DNA of 21,613 bases. It comes from Oppiella nova (taxonomy: Eukaryota > Arthropoda > Arachnida > Sarcoptiformes > Oppiidae). The stretch is taken from assembly GCA_905397405.1 (NCBI GenBank), contig CAJPVJ010000671.1:1-21613 (forward strand). Direction: 5' to 3'. The notes under the pieces were generated by a model, which saw nothing but the letters and a program-made list of their open reading frames with translations, did no database searches and was not told the DNA's origin. Of this stretch, positions 1 to 9,689 are shown piece after piece (position 1 is the first letter of the stretch; the number at the start of each line of letters is the position of its first letter). The position numbers and the translations under genes are program-made.

Positions 1-242
1 AATCTTTGGCCCAATCTTAGCAGCGAACACATGCCGAGTCGCACCAGTTTCCTACCGGTGCAGCGCTTCCGGTCGCACTGTTTCAGGTCCCACATCCTCA
101 CCACAATGGCCTCACCATCACCTTCACTATCATCGGTGTCTTCACTGTCAGTGTGTTGATGTGTGTACACGACATCACTGTCATGGGTCTCTTGCAACTC
201 ACGGCAGTCATACTTATGATTCGGTCTATGATTGTCGGACAT
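1..242 (-). CDS. TSR3: Partial second copy of TSR3 (first 80 codons, runs off the window)
   Basis: Reading leftwards from an ATG at 242-240, the frame stays open to the window edge and encodes the N-terminus of TSR3, including [19 protein letters not shown]. It is an inverted copy of 4434-4675 plus flank. Against the full gene it differs by one substitution near the start (Q to H at residue 5) and an in-frame 27-bp deletion that removes nine residues of the Asp/Gly/Glu tract; the rest of the visible coding sequence is the same. The coding part is therefore better conserved than the non-coding part of the duplication. Whether it is a complete paralogue, a truncated duplicate or an allele joined here by the assembler cannot be decided, because the rest lies outside the window. 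Confidence 0.85.
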   Translation of the reverse strand, partial: MSDNHRPNHKYDCRELQETHDSDVVYTHQHTDSEDTDDSEGDGEAIVVRMWDLKQCDRKRCTGRKLVRLGMCSLLRLGQR

Positions 243-760
243 GTGGTATATGTTGGCTAACAGTTGCTTAACTGTAAACACAATTGACAACACATGCAGT
301 GATTGTTATTTGGATATGAAATGCCTTCGCTTTGCTTTGCTGTAAATCACTGCAAACTGTGCGCACACTTCACACATTGGCAATGGTTTTGCACATATCG
401 TATCATATGATTGCTATGATTGCACACATAAATGATGACCTCTTGAGAGCACATCGGGAGGCACACAGTGGTCAACACTGACACCACACCACTCACCCGA
501 TATATAGGTGATGATAATGTGGTCAAGAGTGCAGTGATGGCATGGCATCGGACACTCTATTGACATAGACTTGTGGTGGTGAAACGCTCACTTGTGACCA
601 CCACTGGCCCACTGGTGCCCATTGAGTAGAGGTCTATATTTATGGATAGATTCAATGAATAGAGTGATAGACTTGTGTTGACTATTGTAATGATTGTAAT
701 GTAATGTCGTATCGAGTGCTCACTGACTGTACTGTATGTGTGAATGAAGTAAATATATAT
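1..760 (-). repeat. Left arm of an inverted duplication (mate 3911-4702)
   Basis: Base 1 pairs with base 4702, and the match runs continuously to about 755-760, which pairs with about 3911. Differences are scattered single bases, a few short indels in the 5' flank (for example beside 320-370) and the 27-bp coding deletion near 123-135. I estimate about 97% identity by eye. Positions 243-760 hold no gene of their own; they are the copied upstream region of TSR3. Homology stops exactly where the telomere-type array begins. Confidence 0.95.
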
Positions 761-850
761 AACCTAACCTAACCTAACCTAACCTAACCTAACCTAACCT
801 AACCTAACCTAACCTAACCTAACCTAACCTAACCTAACCTAACCTAACCT
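761..850. repeat. Interstitial telomere-type array, (AACCT)18 = (TTAGG)18
   Basis: Eighteen uninterrupted copies of AACCT, 90 bp with no mismatch. TTAGG is the ancestral arthropod telomere repeat. The G-rich strand runs 5' to 3' towards position 1, so if this were a natural chromosome end the terminus would lie to the left and NAA80 would be the outermost gene. Instead 760 bp of duplicated sequence follow on that side. Perfect units suggest either recent origin or sequence taken from a live telomere. Confidence 0.97.
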
Positions 851-902
851 GTACTTTATTTTCAAATTTGGTGCCTAATTATATGCGCATGTTCATTCTG
901 AA

Positions 903-1590
903 ATGAGTCATTTGTGCGATTCCTATGAATTGGTCAAACTTCACGAGAATAGCCATCTTCTCAATGCCTGTGCTCTTCTCCTCAACAGTGAATGGCCTCG
1001 AAGGTAGTCCTCTAACTATCTTTCATTTGATTCACTTCTCACTACCATTTGTCTCGCTCTCTGCGTTCAGTCTGACGGCTCGTCTCCACTCTCTGGGCAA
1101 GTCTTGCGATGAACTGCCCGTCTCTCTGGTGGTGGTCTCGGCCACGGACGGTGTGTTGGGTCACGTGAGGGTCAAACGCGAGCCCTCACTCGTGGCCACT
1201 GCTGCGATCGAGTCATTGGTGGTTCGGGACAGTCATCGTCGTCTCGGTGTGGGCTCGTGGATCATGAGACGCACCGAACACCTGATCCGCGTCATGGCAT
1301 TCAAGCGAATCCTGTTGACCACAACCGAGTCGTGCGCTTTCTATACAAGTCTTGGATTCAGTGTTTGTCTCACAAATGGTACACCATTTGAGTCGATCGA
1401 TGCACACAACCAGTCGACCACTCGTACGACAAATGCCGTCCACTCCACTGTTCGCAAACAAGAATCCTCATTGTCACCCTCACGGCAACCCCTACCTCCA
1501 CTCCCACCTCCACCTCCACCCCCATTATTATGCTCGCTTCGTATGCCTTTAAAGAAAGTATTAATGTTTAAAGACATTGCCATTGATTAG
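903..1590 (+). CDS. NAA80: NAA80, actin N-terminal acetyltransferase (NAT6 family)
   Basis: Two exons, 903-1003 and 1071-1590, with a 67-bp GT-AG intron; the product is 206 aa. The start ATG at 903 is chosen because exon 1 encodes an N-terminus that aligns with NAA80 (YELVKLHENSHLLNAC, then EWPRS) and joins in phase to LTARLHSLGKS. The GNAT core follows; the acetyl-CoA loop is RRLGVG (residues about 90-95), and later come the motifs LTTTES and FYTSLGF. A proline run at about residues 174-186 matches the polyproline stretch through which NAA80 binds profilin-actin, and the C-terminus MFKDIAID resembles the family's MEKDI ending. In animals this cytosolic enzyme acetylates the processed acidic N-terminus of actin. 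It starts only 53 bp from the TTAGG array and is convergent with OTUD5. Confidence 0.92.
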
Positions 1591-1680
1591 TGACTGCCTA
1601 TGACATAACAAATGACTGCCTTTTCATTCTTATAACTTACTGTACAGTAGAGTACAGTAGAGTACAGTATGTCATAAGAT

Positions 1681-1686
1681 TTTATT
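1681..1686 (-). terminator. Candidate poly(A) signal for OTUD5
   Basis: TTTATT on the plus strand (AATAAA on the minus strand), about 230 nt past the OTUD5 stop. Together with the NAA80 signal this implies that the two convergent transcripts overlap over roughly 1680-1900. The 323 bp between the two stops (1591-1913) are otherwise AT-rich and featureless apart from copies of ACAGTA near 1641-1670. Confidence 0.4.
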
Positions 1687-1894
1687 TAATTCAAATGTTT
1701 GTCCACAATATTTCATATGATATCTCGCTGTACAGTAACCTTATTGGTATACTTAATGATAGTAACAGTGCTTTGAATGAAATCTATTGATTTTAATGGT
1801 AATTAGTATTTAAATATATCGTGTATTTGCAACAAATTTACATCAATTGAGTAATCGATTGAATGAAGTAATTATAATTAACAACAATTAGTAC

Positions 1895-1900
1895 AATAAA
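1895..1900 (+). terminator. Candidate poly(A) signal for NAA80
   Basis: AATAAA about 305 nt after the NAA80 stop codon, the first canonical hexamer I see on this strand downstream. If used, the NAA80 3' UTR reaches the last OTUD5 codons. Confidence 0.4.
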
Positions 1901-1913
1901 ACTAAATTAAGTT

Positions 1914-3749
1914 CTAAGAGTTCGATGAAGAAGTGGATGATGAGGAAGGGGTCGGTGTTTTGCATCCGGCGCTAGACGTCTGCGAACTCTTCGAGTCTCT
2001 CTTCAACGACTCGATGTACTCCTCCTGCGATTGTGCCAACACTTTGGCCAATATGTCGTCCTCTGTCCAGTCCTTCAGTCCTGTCGTGTAATGCAATCAC
2101 AATCACAATGAGAGGCAATGCGTTGACGAGTTTGTGAGTCTGTGCCCAACACTTACCGAACACTTGTGGCGGCAACTGATGCATGAAAGACGCCGTTTCC
2201 ATAACACTGAACTCCTTGTGATTAGGCATCTGATGCACAATCCGCTCATTGGTTCCATTGGTTCCACTGCCGGACGCCTTGGGACTGGAGCGCGGACTCA
2301 ACCCATTGGGACTCTTGGAGCCGTCGAGTGTGGCGGCAGTGGTGCCGGTGTTGGTGCCGGTGGTGGTGGACGTGGCGGAGGCCGACTTCTTCATGGTCTT
2401 CGAGCGCATCTCATTCTCCTTCAACCACTCGACATAAGACTCGCGAGCGATCTGCTCCTCAATGGCCTCATTGGTGGCCTCCCAGTCCGTGGCGCGGATC
2501 TTGTCCTCGAGCATCGCCTGTTCGAGCTGTTGCTGCTCTGAGATGTGCAGCGCTTTCTCCATCAGACTCTTGTCAGCGAAGCCGGGCTTAAATGCGGGCA
2601 AACCTAAGCCCAGACCTATGGTGGCCTTCTGGGTGTTGACTATGGAGTTGTAGTGTATGTTCTTGTGGTAACTCAAGCGGATGGGCTCGTTGTCCGTCTG
2701 GTGGCAGCCCTGGAATATATTGATGGGTTCGCAGCCGTAGTGATACACTTCGATGGGCCGGTTGAAGATCTCACTCATGGCCTGCATCTCAATGTGATTG
2801 CCGTGAATGTGATTCAGTCGCTTGCGCTCTATGTATGCGTTGAAGTCTTCCGTCACGTATTGCGAGAAGTAATCGCCGTTTTTGGCCTAATATTACCACA
2901 AAAACAAGTCAAATGAGTGATAGTTATAGTGTTATAGTGTTATAGTGTTAGAGTGTTATAGTGTTATAGTGTTATAGTTTGATGCATTCATAACTGTAAG
3001 CATCCCATCCATACATCCCATCCATACATACCATATAATCCATACATAGCTTCCTAACCGAAGCGTGCATTTCTTGGTCACCATATATTTGATCCGCTAT
3101 TCATTAGAAACAGACAATGAGTACTACATCCACATCACATCACTAGACAATAACACTGACCGACAGCCCGGAACAGACAGGCGCCGTCCTCTCCCATCTG
3201 TTTGATGACAAACGCATTCTTCTTCTTGAGTTGTTTGGCGAACGCCCTCTCCTTCTCATCCCATTCCTCTTTGGACCACATCTGCGACGACTTCTCGTCG
3301 TATTCGTCGCCACTGTTGTATCCGTTGGCGGACTCACTGGTGACGGACTCGTGACCACTGGTCGCCACTTCGTGAGCACTGGTGTCGCCACACCTGTCCC
3401 TGTCTTGGGATGTGTCGGGCTGTCTCTGGCCGTCCACTTCGACCACCACATCACTGGCTACAGAGCTGTTCAGTGCTGTCAGCCCTCCCTTACCTTTCCT
3501 GCGAAGGCGTCGCTTCGAGAGGGGCGGCCCCGAGTCGGGCGGTTCCGAGTCGTTGGCACTCCTCTTGTCTTCATTCCTCTGACCACTCATTCCTGTCCAT
3601 CGACTGCTGGTCTGAGGCGAGTGGCCTCTACTGTGACCGAAGTTGGGGTACGAGTGCTCATAGCCTACGCCCACATTCAGCCCTTCCGTGTCCACCGATT
3701 CCTCACTCGAAGACTTGTTGTTTTGCTTCTTCTTCGGCAATATAGTCAT
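1914..3749 (-). CDS. OTUD5: OTUD5 deubiquitinase (OTU family)
   Basis: Four exons in transcript order: 3749-3161, 3096-3032, 2886-2157 and 2080-1914. All phases agree and give 516 aa. The start is the second ATG of its open frame (3749), because MTILPKKK is the conserved OTUD5 N-terminus. A low-complexity, phospho-acceptor-rich N-terminal half leads into [10 protein letters not shown] and the OTU domain: [11 protein letters not shown] carries the catalytic Asp and Cys (C191), [11 protein letters not shown] is in the small exon 2, and NIHYNSI carries the catalytic His (about 296). A helical [17 protein letters not shown] segment follows, and the last exon holds a ubiquitin-interacting-type motif ([19 protein letters not shown]). 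In animals OTUD5 trims K48/K63 ubiquitin chains and is activated by phosphorylation. The middle intron is largely an 8-bp minisatellite. It shares an upstream region with TSR3. Confidence 0.95.
2923..2978. repeat. 8-bp minisatellite in OTUD5 intron 2
   Basis: Seven tandem copies of GTTATAGT, one with a single substitution (2947-2954). They fill more than a third of the 145-bp intron between OTUD5 exons 2 and 3. Confidence 0.95.
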
Positions 3750-4433
3750 CGCTGAGACAATCAATTCGCACCACTTATTAGGATATCAATTGGATATGTG
3801 TTGTCGTAGTCGTAGTCGTAGTGGTAGTGGTGGTGGCAGTGAATGGCTGTACAGTACTAGTGATTGCAGTGATTAGGCATCGATTGTAATGATAATCACT
3901 ATTATTGTCATATATTTACTTCATTCACACATACAGTACAGTCAGTGAGCACTCGATACGACATTACATTACAATCATTACAATAGTCAACACAAGTCTA
4001 TCACTCTATTCATTGAATCTATCCATAAATATAGACAGAGACTCAATGTGCACGAGTGGGCCAGTGGTGGTCACAAGTGAGCGTTTCACCACCACAAGTC
4101 TATGTGAATAGAGTGTCCGATGCCATGCCATCACTGCACTCTTGACCACATTATCATGACCTATATATCGGGTGAGTGGTGTGGTGTCAGTGTTGACCAC
4201 TGTGTGCCTCCCGATGTGCTCTCAAGAGGTCATCATTTATGTGTGCAATCATAGCAATCATATGATACGATATGTGCTTCACCATTGCCAATGTGTGAAG
4301 TGTGCGCACAGTGCAGCAGTGATTTACAGCAAAGCAAAGCCATAGCCAAGGCATGCAGATATCCAAATAACAATCACTACATGTGTTGTCAATTGTGTTT
4401 ACAGTTAAGCAACTGTTAGCCAACATATACCAC
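3750..4433. promoter_or_regulatory. Divergent OTUD5/TSR3 upstream region, right arm of the inverted duplication
   Basis: The start codons of OTUD5 (minus) and TSR3 (plus) are 684 bp apart with no open gene between, so this stretch must contain both promoters and 5' UTRs. I see no convincing TATA box. Bases 3911-4433, continuing into TSR3 to 4702, are duplicated in inverted orientation at 1-760; the 160 bp nearest OTUD5 are not. A simple triplet run (GTAGTC/GTAGTG) lies near 3803-3835. Confidence 0.6.
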
Positions 4434-5177
4434 ATGTCCGACAATCAAAGACCGAATCATAAGTATGACTGCCGTGAGTTGCAAGAGACCCATGACAGTG
4501 ATGTCGTGTACACACATCAACACACTGACAGTGAAGACACCGATGATAGTGGTGATGGTGATGGCGATGGTGAAGGTGAAGGTGATGGTGAGGCCATTGT
4601 GGTGAGGATGTGGGACCTGAAACAGTGCGACCGGAAGCGCTGCACCGGTAGGAAACTGGTGCGACTCGGCATGTGTTCGCTGCTAAGATTGGGCCAAAGA
4701 TTCAATGGCCTTATCCTAAGTCCGATGGCCACTCAATGCGTGTCCCCTGAGGACAGGCATATAGTGGTGGAGAAGGGCATAGCAGTGGTGGACTGCTCGT
4801 GGAACCGCCTCAACGAAACCCCTTTCCATAAAATGCGTGGAAATCACTTACGACTCCTGCCTTTCCTGTTGGCGGCCAATCCCGTCAACTACGGGATGGC
4901 GTCTAAGCTGTCGTGTGTCGAAGCCGTCGCTTCCACTCTCATAATCACGGGCTTCGAGGATACGGCGCAACACTATCTCAACAAATTCAAGTGGGGGTCG
5001 GCTTTCACTCCATTGAATCAACAATTATTGGCCGAATACAAGCTCTGTTCCGATTCCACGCAAATGGTGTCCACACAGAACCGGATGATCACTGAAATGC
5101 AGACATCCAACCACTTGAACCAACAGAGAAACACCGATTTGCCTCCAATTGAGAGTTCCGACTCAGACTCTTCATGA
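4434..5177 (+). CDS. TSR3: TSR3, 18S rRNA aminocarboxypropyltransferase
   Basis: Single exon, 247 aa from the ATG at 4434; an in-frame ATG 17 codons upstream is possible, but the residues it would add do not look like the family. TSR3 transfers the 3-amino-3-carboxypropyl group of S-adenosylmethionine to a pseudouridine in 18S rRNA, a late step of small-subunit maturation. Recognisable blocks: [19 protein letters not shown] and [16 protein letters not shown] (RLI-like N-terminal part), then [52 protein letters not shown] and [15 protein letters not shown] (catalytic part). The N-terminus has a Gly/Asp/Glu repeat, variable between the two copies in this window, and the tail is acidic (ESSDSDSS). 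Convergent with PREP, with 108 bp between the stop codons. Confidence 0.96.
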   Translation: MSDNQRPNHKYDCRELQETHDSDVVYTHQHTDSEDTDDSGDGDGDGEGEGDGEAIVVRMWDLKQCDRKRCTGRKLVRLGMCSLLRLGQRFNGLILSPMATQCVSPEDRHIVVEKGIAVVDCSWNRLNETPFHKMRGNHLRLLPFLLAANPVNYGMASKLSCVEAVASTLIITGFEDTAQHYLNKFKWGSAFTPLNQQLLAEYKLCSDSTQMVSTQNRMITEMQTSNHLNQQRNTDLPPIESSDSDSS

Positions 5178-5244
5178 CCATAATTTGCTATTATTACCGG
5201 TCATATGAAGTAATGTACAGTATTTCTAATTATTGTAAAAGTTG

Positions 5245-5250
5245 TTTAAT
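5245..5250 (-). terminator. Candidate poly(A) signal for PREP
   Basis: TTTAAT on the plus strand, which is ATTAAA on the minus strand (the common variant hexamer), 36 nt beyond the PREP stop. It implies a short tail-to-tail overlap with the TSR3 transcript. Confidence 0.45.
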
Positions 5251-5255
5251 AAGAA

Positions 5256-5261
5256 AATAAA
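5256..5261 (+). terminator. Poly(A) signal for TSR3
   Basis: AATAAA 78 nt beyond the TSR3 stop, just before the PREP stop codon on the other strand. Confidence 0.6.
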
Positions 5262-5285
5262 TTGTGTCACAAGTCATGCAACAAA

Positions 5286-8200
5286 TCATGTCTTCATTTG
5301 AAGTTGAAGTGCATTCACAATGAATGAGTAGATGTCTGTCAGCTCTTCAATCTGTACAACAATTACAAGAGTTATTATTATCTATCACTTTATATTAAGG
5401 TTTACAATGCTATCAAACCATTTTGGCGGTCGGTTTCCCGGCTATAAAAACAATAAAAATGAAAACATTAGTAAGATATAGACCCCAAAAACAAACAAAT
5501 GCTTAAAATACAGAGTAACACAACAATATGCATACCTCCATGTCCTGCTTTAGTGTCCACTCGGATCATAAGCGGTGTCTTAGCGTTGCTTTCGCCCAAT
5601 TTGTACTGTAATTGAGCGATGAATTTAAGCGAATGCAAAGGCACCACACGGTCGTCGTGATCGCCTGCAAATACAACCATTATATGGTACGGTATATGCT
5701 TCACTTGGGTTCACATACAGTACAGTATAGTCAATATGAGTGAATACCTGTCAGTAATAGAGTGGCCGGATATGGTTGCGGTGGGTCTGGGATTGTATGG
5801 AGCGGTGAATATCTAGTGTATACAACAATATACCAATACATTATACGCTACATAATGAACCACCATATGATACACGATTGGCTTACTTGAGAACATTATG
5901 GAAGTGTATGGCCTCATCGGGGTTGCCGTAGTCAGAACACCACGCCTGGCCTATAGTTAGGGATTCAAAATTACAGTCATTTACGTCATTTTAATTTGTT
6001 TAATCCCTACCAATAGTGAATTTATGGAAGCGCAACATGTCCATCACTCTATTCGTTTGAATATACAGTACCGGTATGTAATGAAATAGAGTACAGTAAC
6101 ATAGACCATGGTCATATAGCTTACCCCACATGACAGATGACACATCCAAACAAGTCGGGCCTCTGATTAGCGACTGCACCCACAAGTAGACCTCCATTAC
6201 TGCCGCCTTGAATGATGAGTTTGCGGCGAGAGGTGTATTGGTTGTCAATGAGGTGTTGTGCGGCTCCCAAGAAGTCATCGAAGACGTTCTGTTTATGCAA
6301 TTGTTTTCATTAATTCACAATTCATTATAAATAAATAAACAATTTTATCAAAATGTAGACATTTTGCCAGCAAATGAGTCTCCAATGAATTCAATATTAG
6401 TTTATTATCTGTGACAAAGTGTTGAGTAATTCATAAATACCTGTTTTTGCAATTGTTTGCCCGAATCGTGCCATTTCTCGCCGTATTCACCGCCTCCTCT
6501 AATGTTAGCCAAAGCGAAGATTCCGTTCAAATTCTTCATTAGGAGAACGCGTTGGTTACTAAACGACGGCTGAATTGATATATTAAATCCTCCATAACCG
6601 TACAGTAGACACACATTGTCTCCGTTCAGGACCACGTCTTTGTGGTGAACCTATTCATGGAAATACATTATGTTTTTGCTATTTCTATTAACCAGTGCCG
6701 TCACGTCCAGTAAGTATATAAGAAATAGTTTGTGAACAAGTTTCAGCCCTATAGGTCCTCATTCGGTCGTAAACCCCTTCGGGTAATCCGGTACACACGC
6801 TCTCGATATGTTATGTGCGGCCCGGTCAAGTTAGGTTAGGTTAGGCTAGGCCCGAGGGCCCGCACATAACATGTCATCCCATATCCCGCTACCTATATGT
6901 ACTGTAAAACTTTTAAAGTATATCTAGACCTAATAGAACTCAAAAATAAAGTACGGTAAATGATACAGTATAGGGTAATACCGGTAATACAATATAACAT
7001 AATATTGAAAGCATACCACGAAAAGAGGAATTTTGGTTCCGTCTTTGCTGTCGTAGAAAATCTGTTTCGTCACATATACCGAAGCGTCAAAGTCTCGAAC
7101 TTTAATCTCCTTGAAAACCGTTGGCTCACCGACAAAGTCAAAGTGATATATAATTCCCGGCGTCAAGAAAGATGTGAAGTAATAAAATATCTCCTTTTGT
7201 CGTCGTTTGCCAGAGAATCCGGTTATTGAACCGATCGGTACATTCAAATTCTTGACGAGTGACCCGTTTGATAGTAATCTTAATTCGAGGATATTCACCA
7301 CATCTCGTATATAACAGCTGATGATTACATCGTCGTTGGCGACCGAACACCAGTCCAACACATCTTTAGGGTGCTCTGCAATGAGATCCTCCCAATTATC
7401 AATGGATGGCCGGTTCAGGTCGATCTTGACGAGTCGAAAGTTGGGGGCGTTTTTGTTTGTACGCATATAACATATGGGGCCGTCATTCGTCACGTACTCA
7501 TACTCTGCGCTAAATTCATCTATGATTGCAATTAACTTCAGTTCACAATCGATGGCCACACCATTCAGGTGGCAATAATACCAGAGACAGTTCTGGCAGC
7601 TCTCCCTCACATAAACGTGTAAAAACTGACCGCAATCACTAACTGCACATCCACTGCAGTGCAATCAACCAAACCAAACACAATTAGCATTCAATTATGT
7701 AGTGAATCACGTATTGTCTGATGACTCACACTCTCCAGTTGGGCTGCTCTTTGAACTGTACCACAAGTGTGTCTTCGCACTGATCGCTGTTAATCCGATG
7801 GTAATACAACTTCTGGAATAGATTGGCCGTTGTTTCCGTGCCATCGCTCTTCTCATTGTGATCCGGGTAACACTACAACAATCATATCGTACTGTCAGTA
7901 CTGAAACTAATGAGTAATAGGCAAAGAGTACCGCATAAAAGAAGCCTTTATTGTCGTGAGTCCACGCGATGGAAGTAAATTTCACTTTCGTTAGCTCTTC
8001 GGCACAATCTTCGCCTGTGTTGACACTCCGTATGCGAATGCGAACCCAATCGGAGCCGGAATCGCTTAATCCATAAGCAAACCACAGGCCATCCTCTGAG
8101 AAAGAGGTGACACTGAGACTTGTGGTCCCGTCTGCGCTCAACTCATTCGGGTCTAGAAATACGTTGGGTTTCGAGTCCAGCGCTTCCATCACATAAAGAA

Positions 8201-8618
8201 CTGATTGATTCTGAAGACCAGTATTCATATAATAGAAGTAATTGTCTCCGCGTTTGAATGGACACCCGTATCGTTGATAATCCCATAATTGAGTCAATCT
8301 AGCAATCAATACCATCATACCATTCACAGTCAAACCAATAGTGCAGTGATATTGTCATCATTACCTGTCTTTGATTTGGTTCCGATCAACACACGACTCA
8401 ATGTAAGGCATTGTAACGGCGTTCTGGCCATCGATGAAGGCCTTCGTCTCCGAACTGTCCGACTCTTCTAACCAACGATACGGATCACTAACCTATCGTC
8501 ACAACAGGTATATATCACTGGATTCACTGACCCAAACACCACCAACACATACCTCAATGCCGTGAATCACTTCATTGATGGTCTCGTCTCTTCTGGCTAA
8601 CGGATACACGAATGTCAT
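5286..8618 (-). CDS. PREP: PREP, prolyl endopeptidase (S9A)
   Basis: Thirteen exons in transcript order: 8618-8553, 8492-8365, 8298-7932, 7872-7730, 7653-7017, 6650-6441, 6288-6125, 6048-6011, 5950-5887, 5812-5748, 5664-5536, 5441-5419 and 5351-5286. Their lengths sum to 700 codons (699 aa; vertebrate PREP is 710) with every phase consistent. The enzyme is a cytosolic serine peptidase that cleaves short peptides after proline. Seen: [12 protein letters not shown] and [11 protein letters not shown] near the N-terminus; propeller blocks ([30 protein letters not shown]); then the alpha/beta-hydrolase domain with [21 protein letters not shown], the nucleophile in GGSNGG (S547), Asp in HDDRVVP (D631, with substrate-binding R633) and His in AGHGAGKP (H669). 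Exons 8 and 12 are only 38 and 23 nt; the exon 12 donor (GTTTGA) is weak. The start at 8618 is the first in-frame ATG after an upstream stop. Confidence 0.97.
6651..7016 (-). other. PREP intron 5 with a GC-rich inserted-looking segment
   Basis: This 366-bp intron is the longest of the gene. Most of it is AT-rich, but about 6745-6890 is clearly richer in G+C and holds a hairpin with telomere-type repeats, described separately. No coding exon is needed here, as the flanking exons join in phase 0. Confidence 0.8.
6808..6872. repeat. Hairpin-forming inverted repeat with TTAGG units in its loop
   Basis: ATGTTATGTGCGG (6808-6820) is matched by its reverse complement CCGCACATAACAT (6860-6872), and the stem can extend with a one-base slip through GGCC/GGGCCC. 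The loop contains three perfect TTAGG units (6831-6845) and a fourth as CTAGG. Looks like an inserted element or a double-strand-break repair scar; I recognise no known family. Confidence 0.75.
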
Positions 8619-9689
8619 GTCGTGGGAAAGGGATCTGATGGCACCAATGGGTGGAAAGGGTGTCAATTGACAGTGAATGGTAGTGTTGGTGCGTGTGGTG
8701 ACTGTGAGGAGTTGCCTAATGGACCGCTGAAGCAATCGCTGACAATACACTTTGTATCACATATGATATGACAGTAACAGATAATATTGACAATACAGTA
8801 ATTAACCGTAATTTACAATCAATTACTGTTCAATGTGTTCAATGTGTTCAATGCACACTATTGCTATTATTGACTATAACACAGAGTATGGTTAACGTAA
8901 TACTGTATTACAGTTACAGTTAACACACTGTTTAACAAATTGCAATTCACAGTACAGGACAATGCAATGTATTACACTGTAATACTATTACAGTACAATC
9001 TCTATGACTGTCATAATGTTGTCTATTATTCTATTCTATCATGTACTGATTTTACAGTTACACAGTATGGTACAGTACAGTGTTGTACCCAATACAGCGA
9101 CTCCTGGTGTTACACGCATTAATAAATACACCACACACCGATTGCAAACTACAATCGGTAATGATACGGTAAGCTATTACAGTGTATGTACTGTACACCG
9201 GTCATTTATTTACACAGTATAAGGTGTTTGAAATGATACAAATACATATCTATCGGTACAGTAGCTCAGGTAGTGATAGTGGACAAAACCTTACCTTTTG
9301 TCCAATCAAAACATACAGTACAACGGGTATACAGTATAAGAATTTATTGGTTTGAAATCAATTTTAATAAACAATAAGATTATATGTGTTTTTAATTGAA
9401 AGCGGTTTTTAATTTGTTGACAAAATTGGTCCTTAAGTTATAATTGAATGATTGAAACATTTCTAAAAAACAAATTCAAATGTTTTATAAGCCATAGAAA
9501 TGCCGAAACGGTCTAATTATACGGTAATCTGATATCACTTTTTGTTTATTCCATTCAAATGAACGCCAATTTTTTCTTAACTTTTTTGTGACAATTATCG
9601 GACAATAAGTTTAATTCTATTAATAGTTTTATATACAAAACATATGAGAATTAATGCAAATTAATATTATTTTAATTTCAATGCCCGTC
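8619..9689. other. PREP upstream / UBE2N downstream intergenic region
   Basis: 1071 bp without a supportable gene. The right part is AT-rich. The part from 8760 to 9330 carries an unusual density of ACAGTA/TACTGT motifs, for instance around 8985-8997, 9050-9080 and 9311-9330. The PREP promoter must lie at its left end. A minus-strand AATAAA (TTTATT at 9545-9550) about 140 nt past the UBE2N stop is a plausible UBE2N poly(A) signal. Confidence 0.7.

Noticed and set aside
925-1070. Open reading from ATG 925 as the NAA80 N-terminus
   Set aside because: That frame reads through a 67-bp GT-AG intron and gives residues unlike NAA80. The alternative start at 903 in another frame, spliced 1003 to 1071, gives a family-like N-terminus.
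4383-4433. 17-codon upstream extension of TSR3
   Set aside because: Hydrophobic residues ([17 protein letters not shown]) do not match the family; the second ATG at 4434 is kept as the start, although the upstream ATG cannot be formally excluded.
8619-8750. N-terminal extension of PREP resembling a mitochondrial presequence (Arg-rich, no acidic residues)
   Set aside because: The frame has no ATG, only GTG, between an upstream TGA and the ATG at 8618, and PREP is normally cytosolic.
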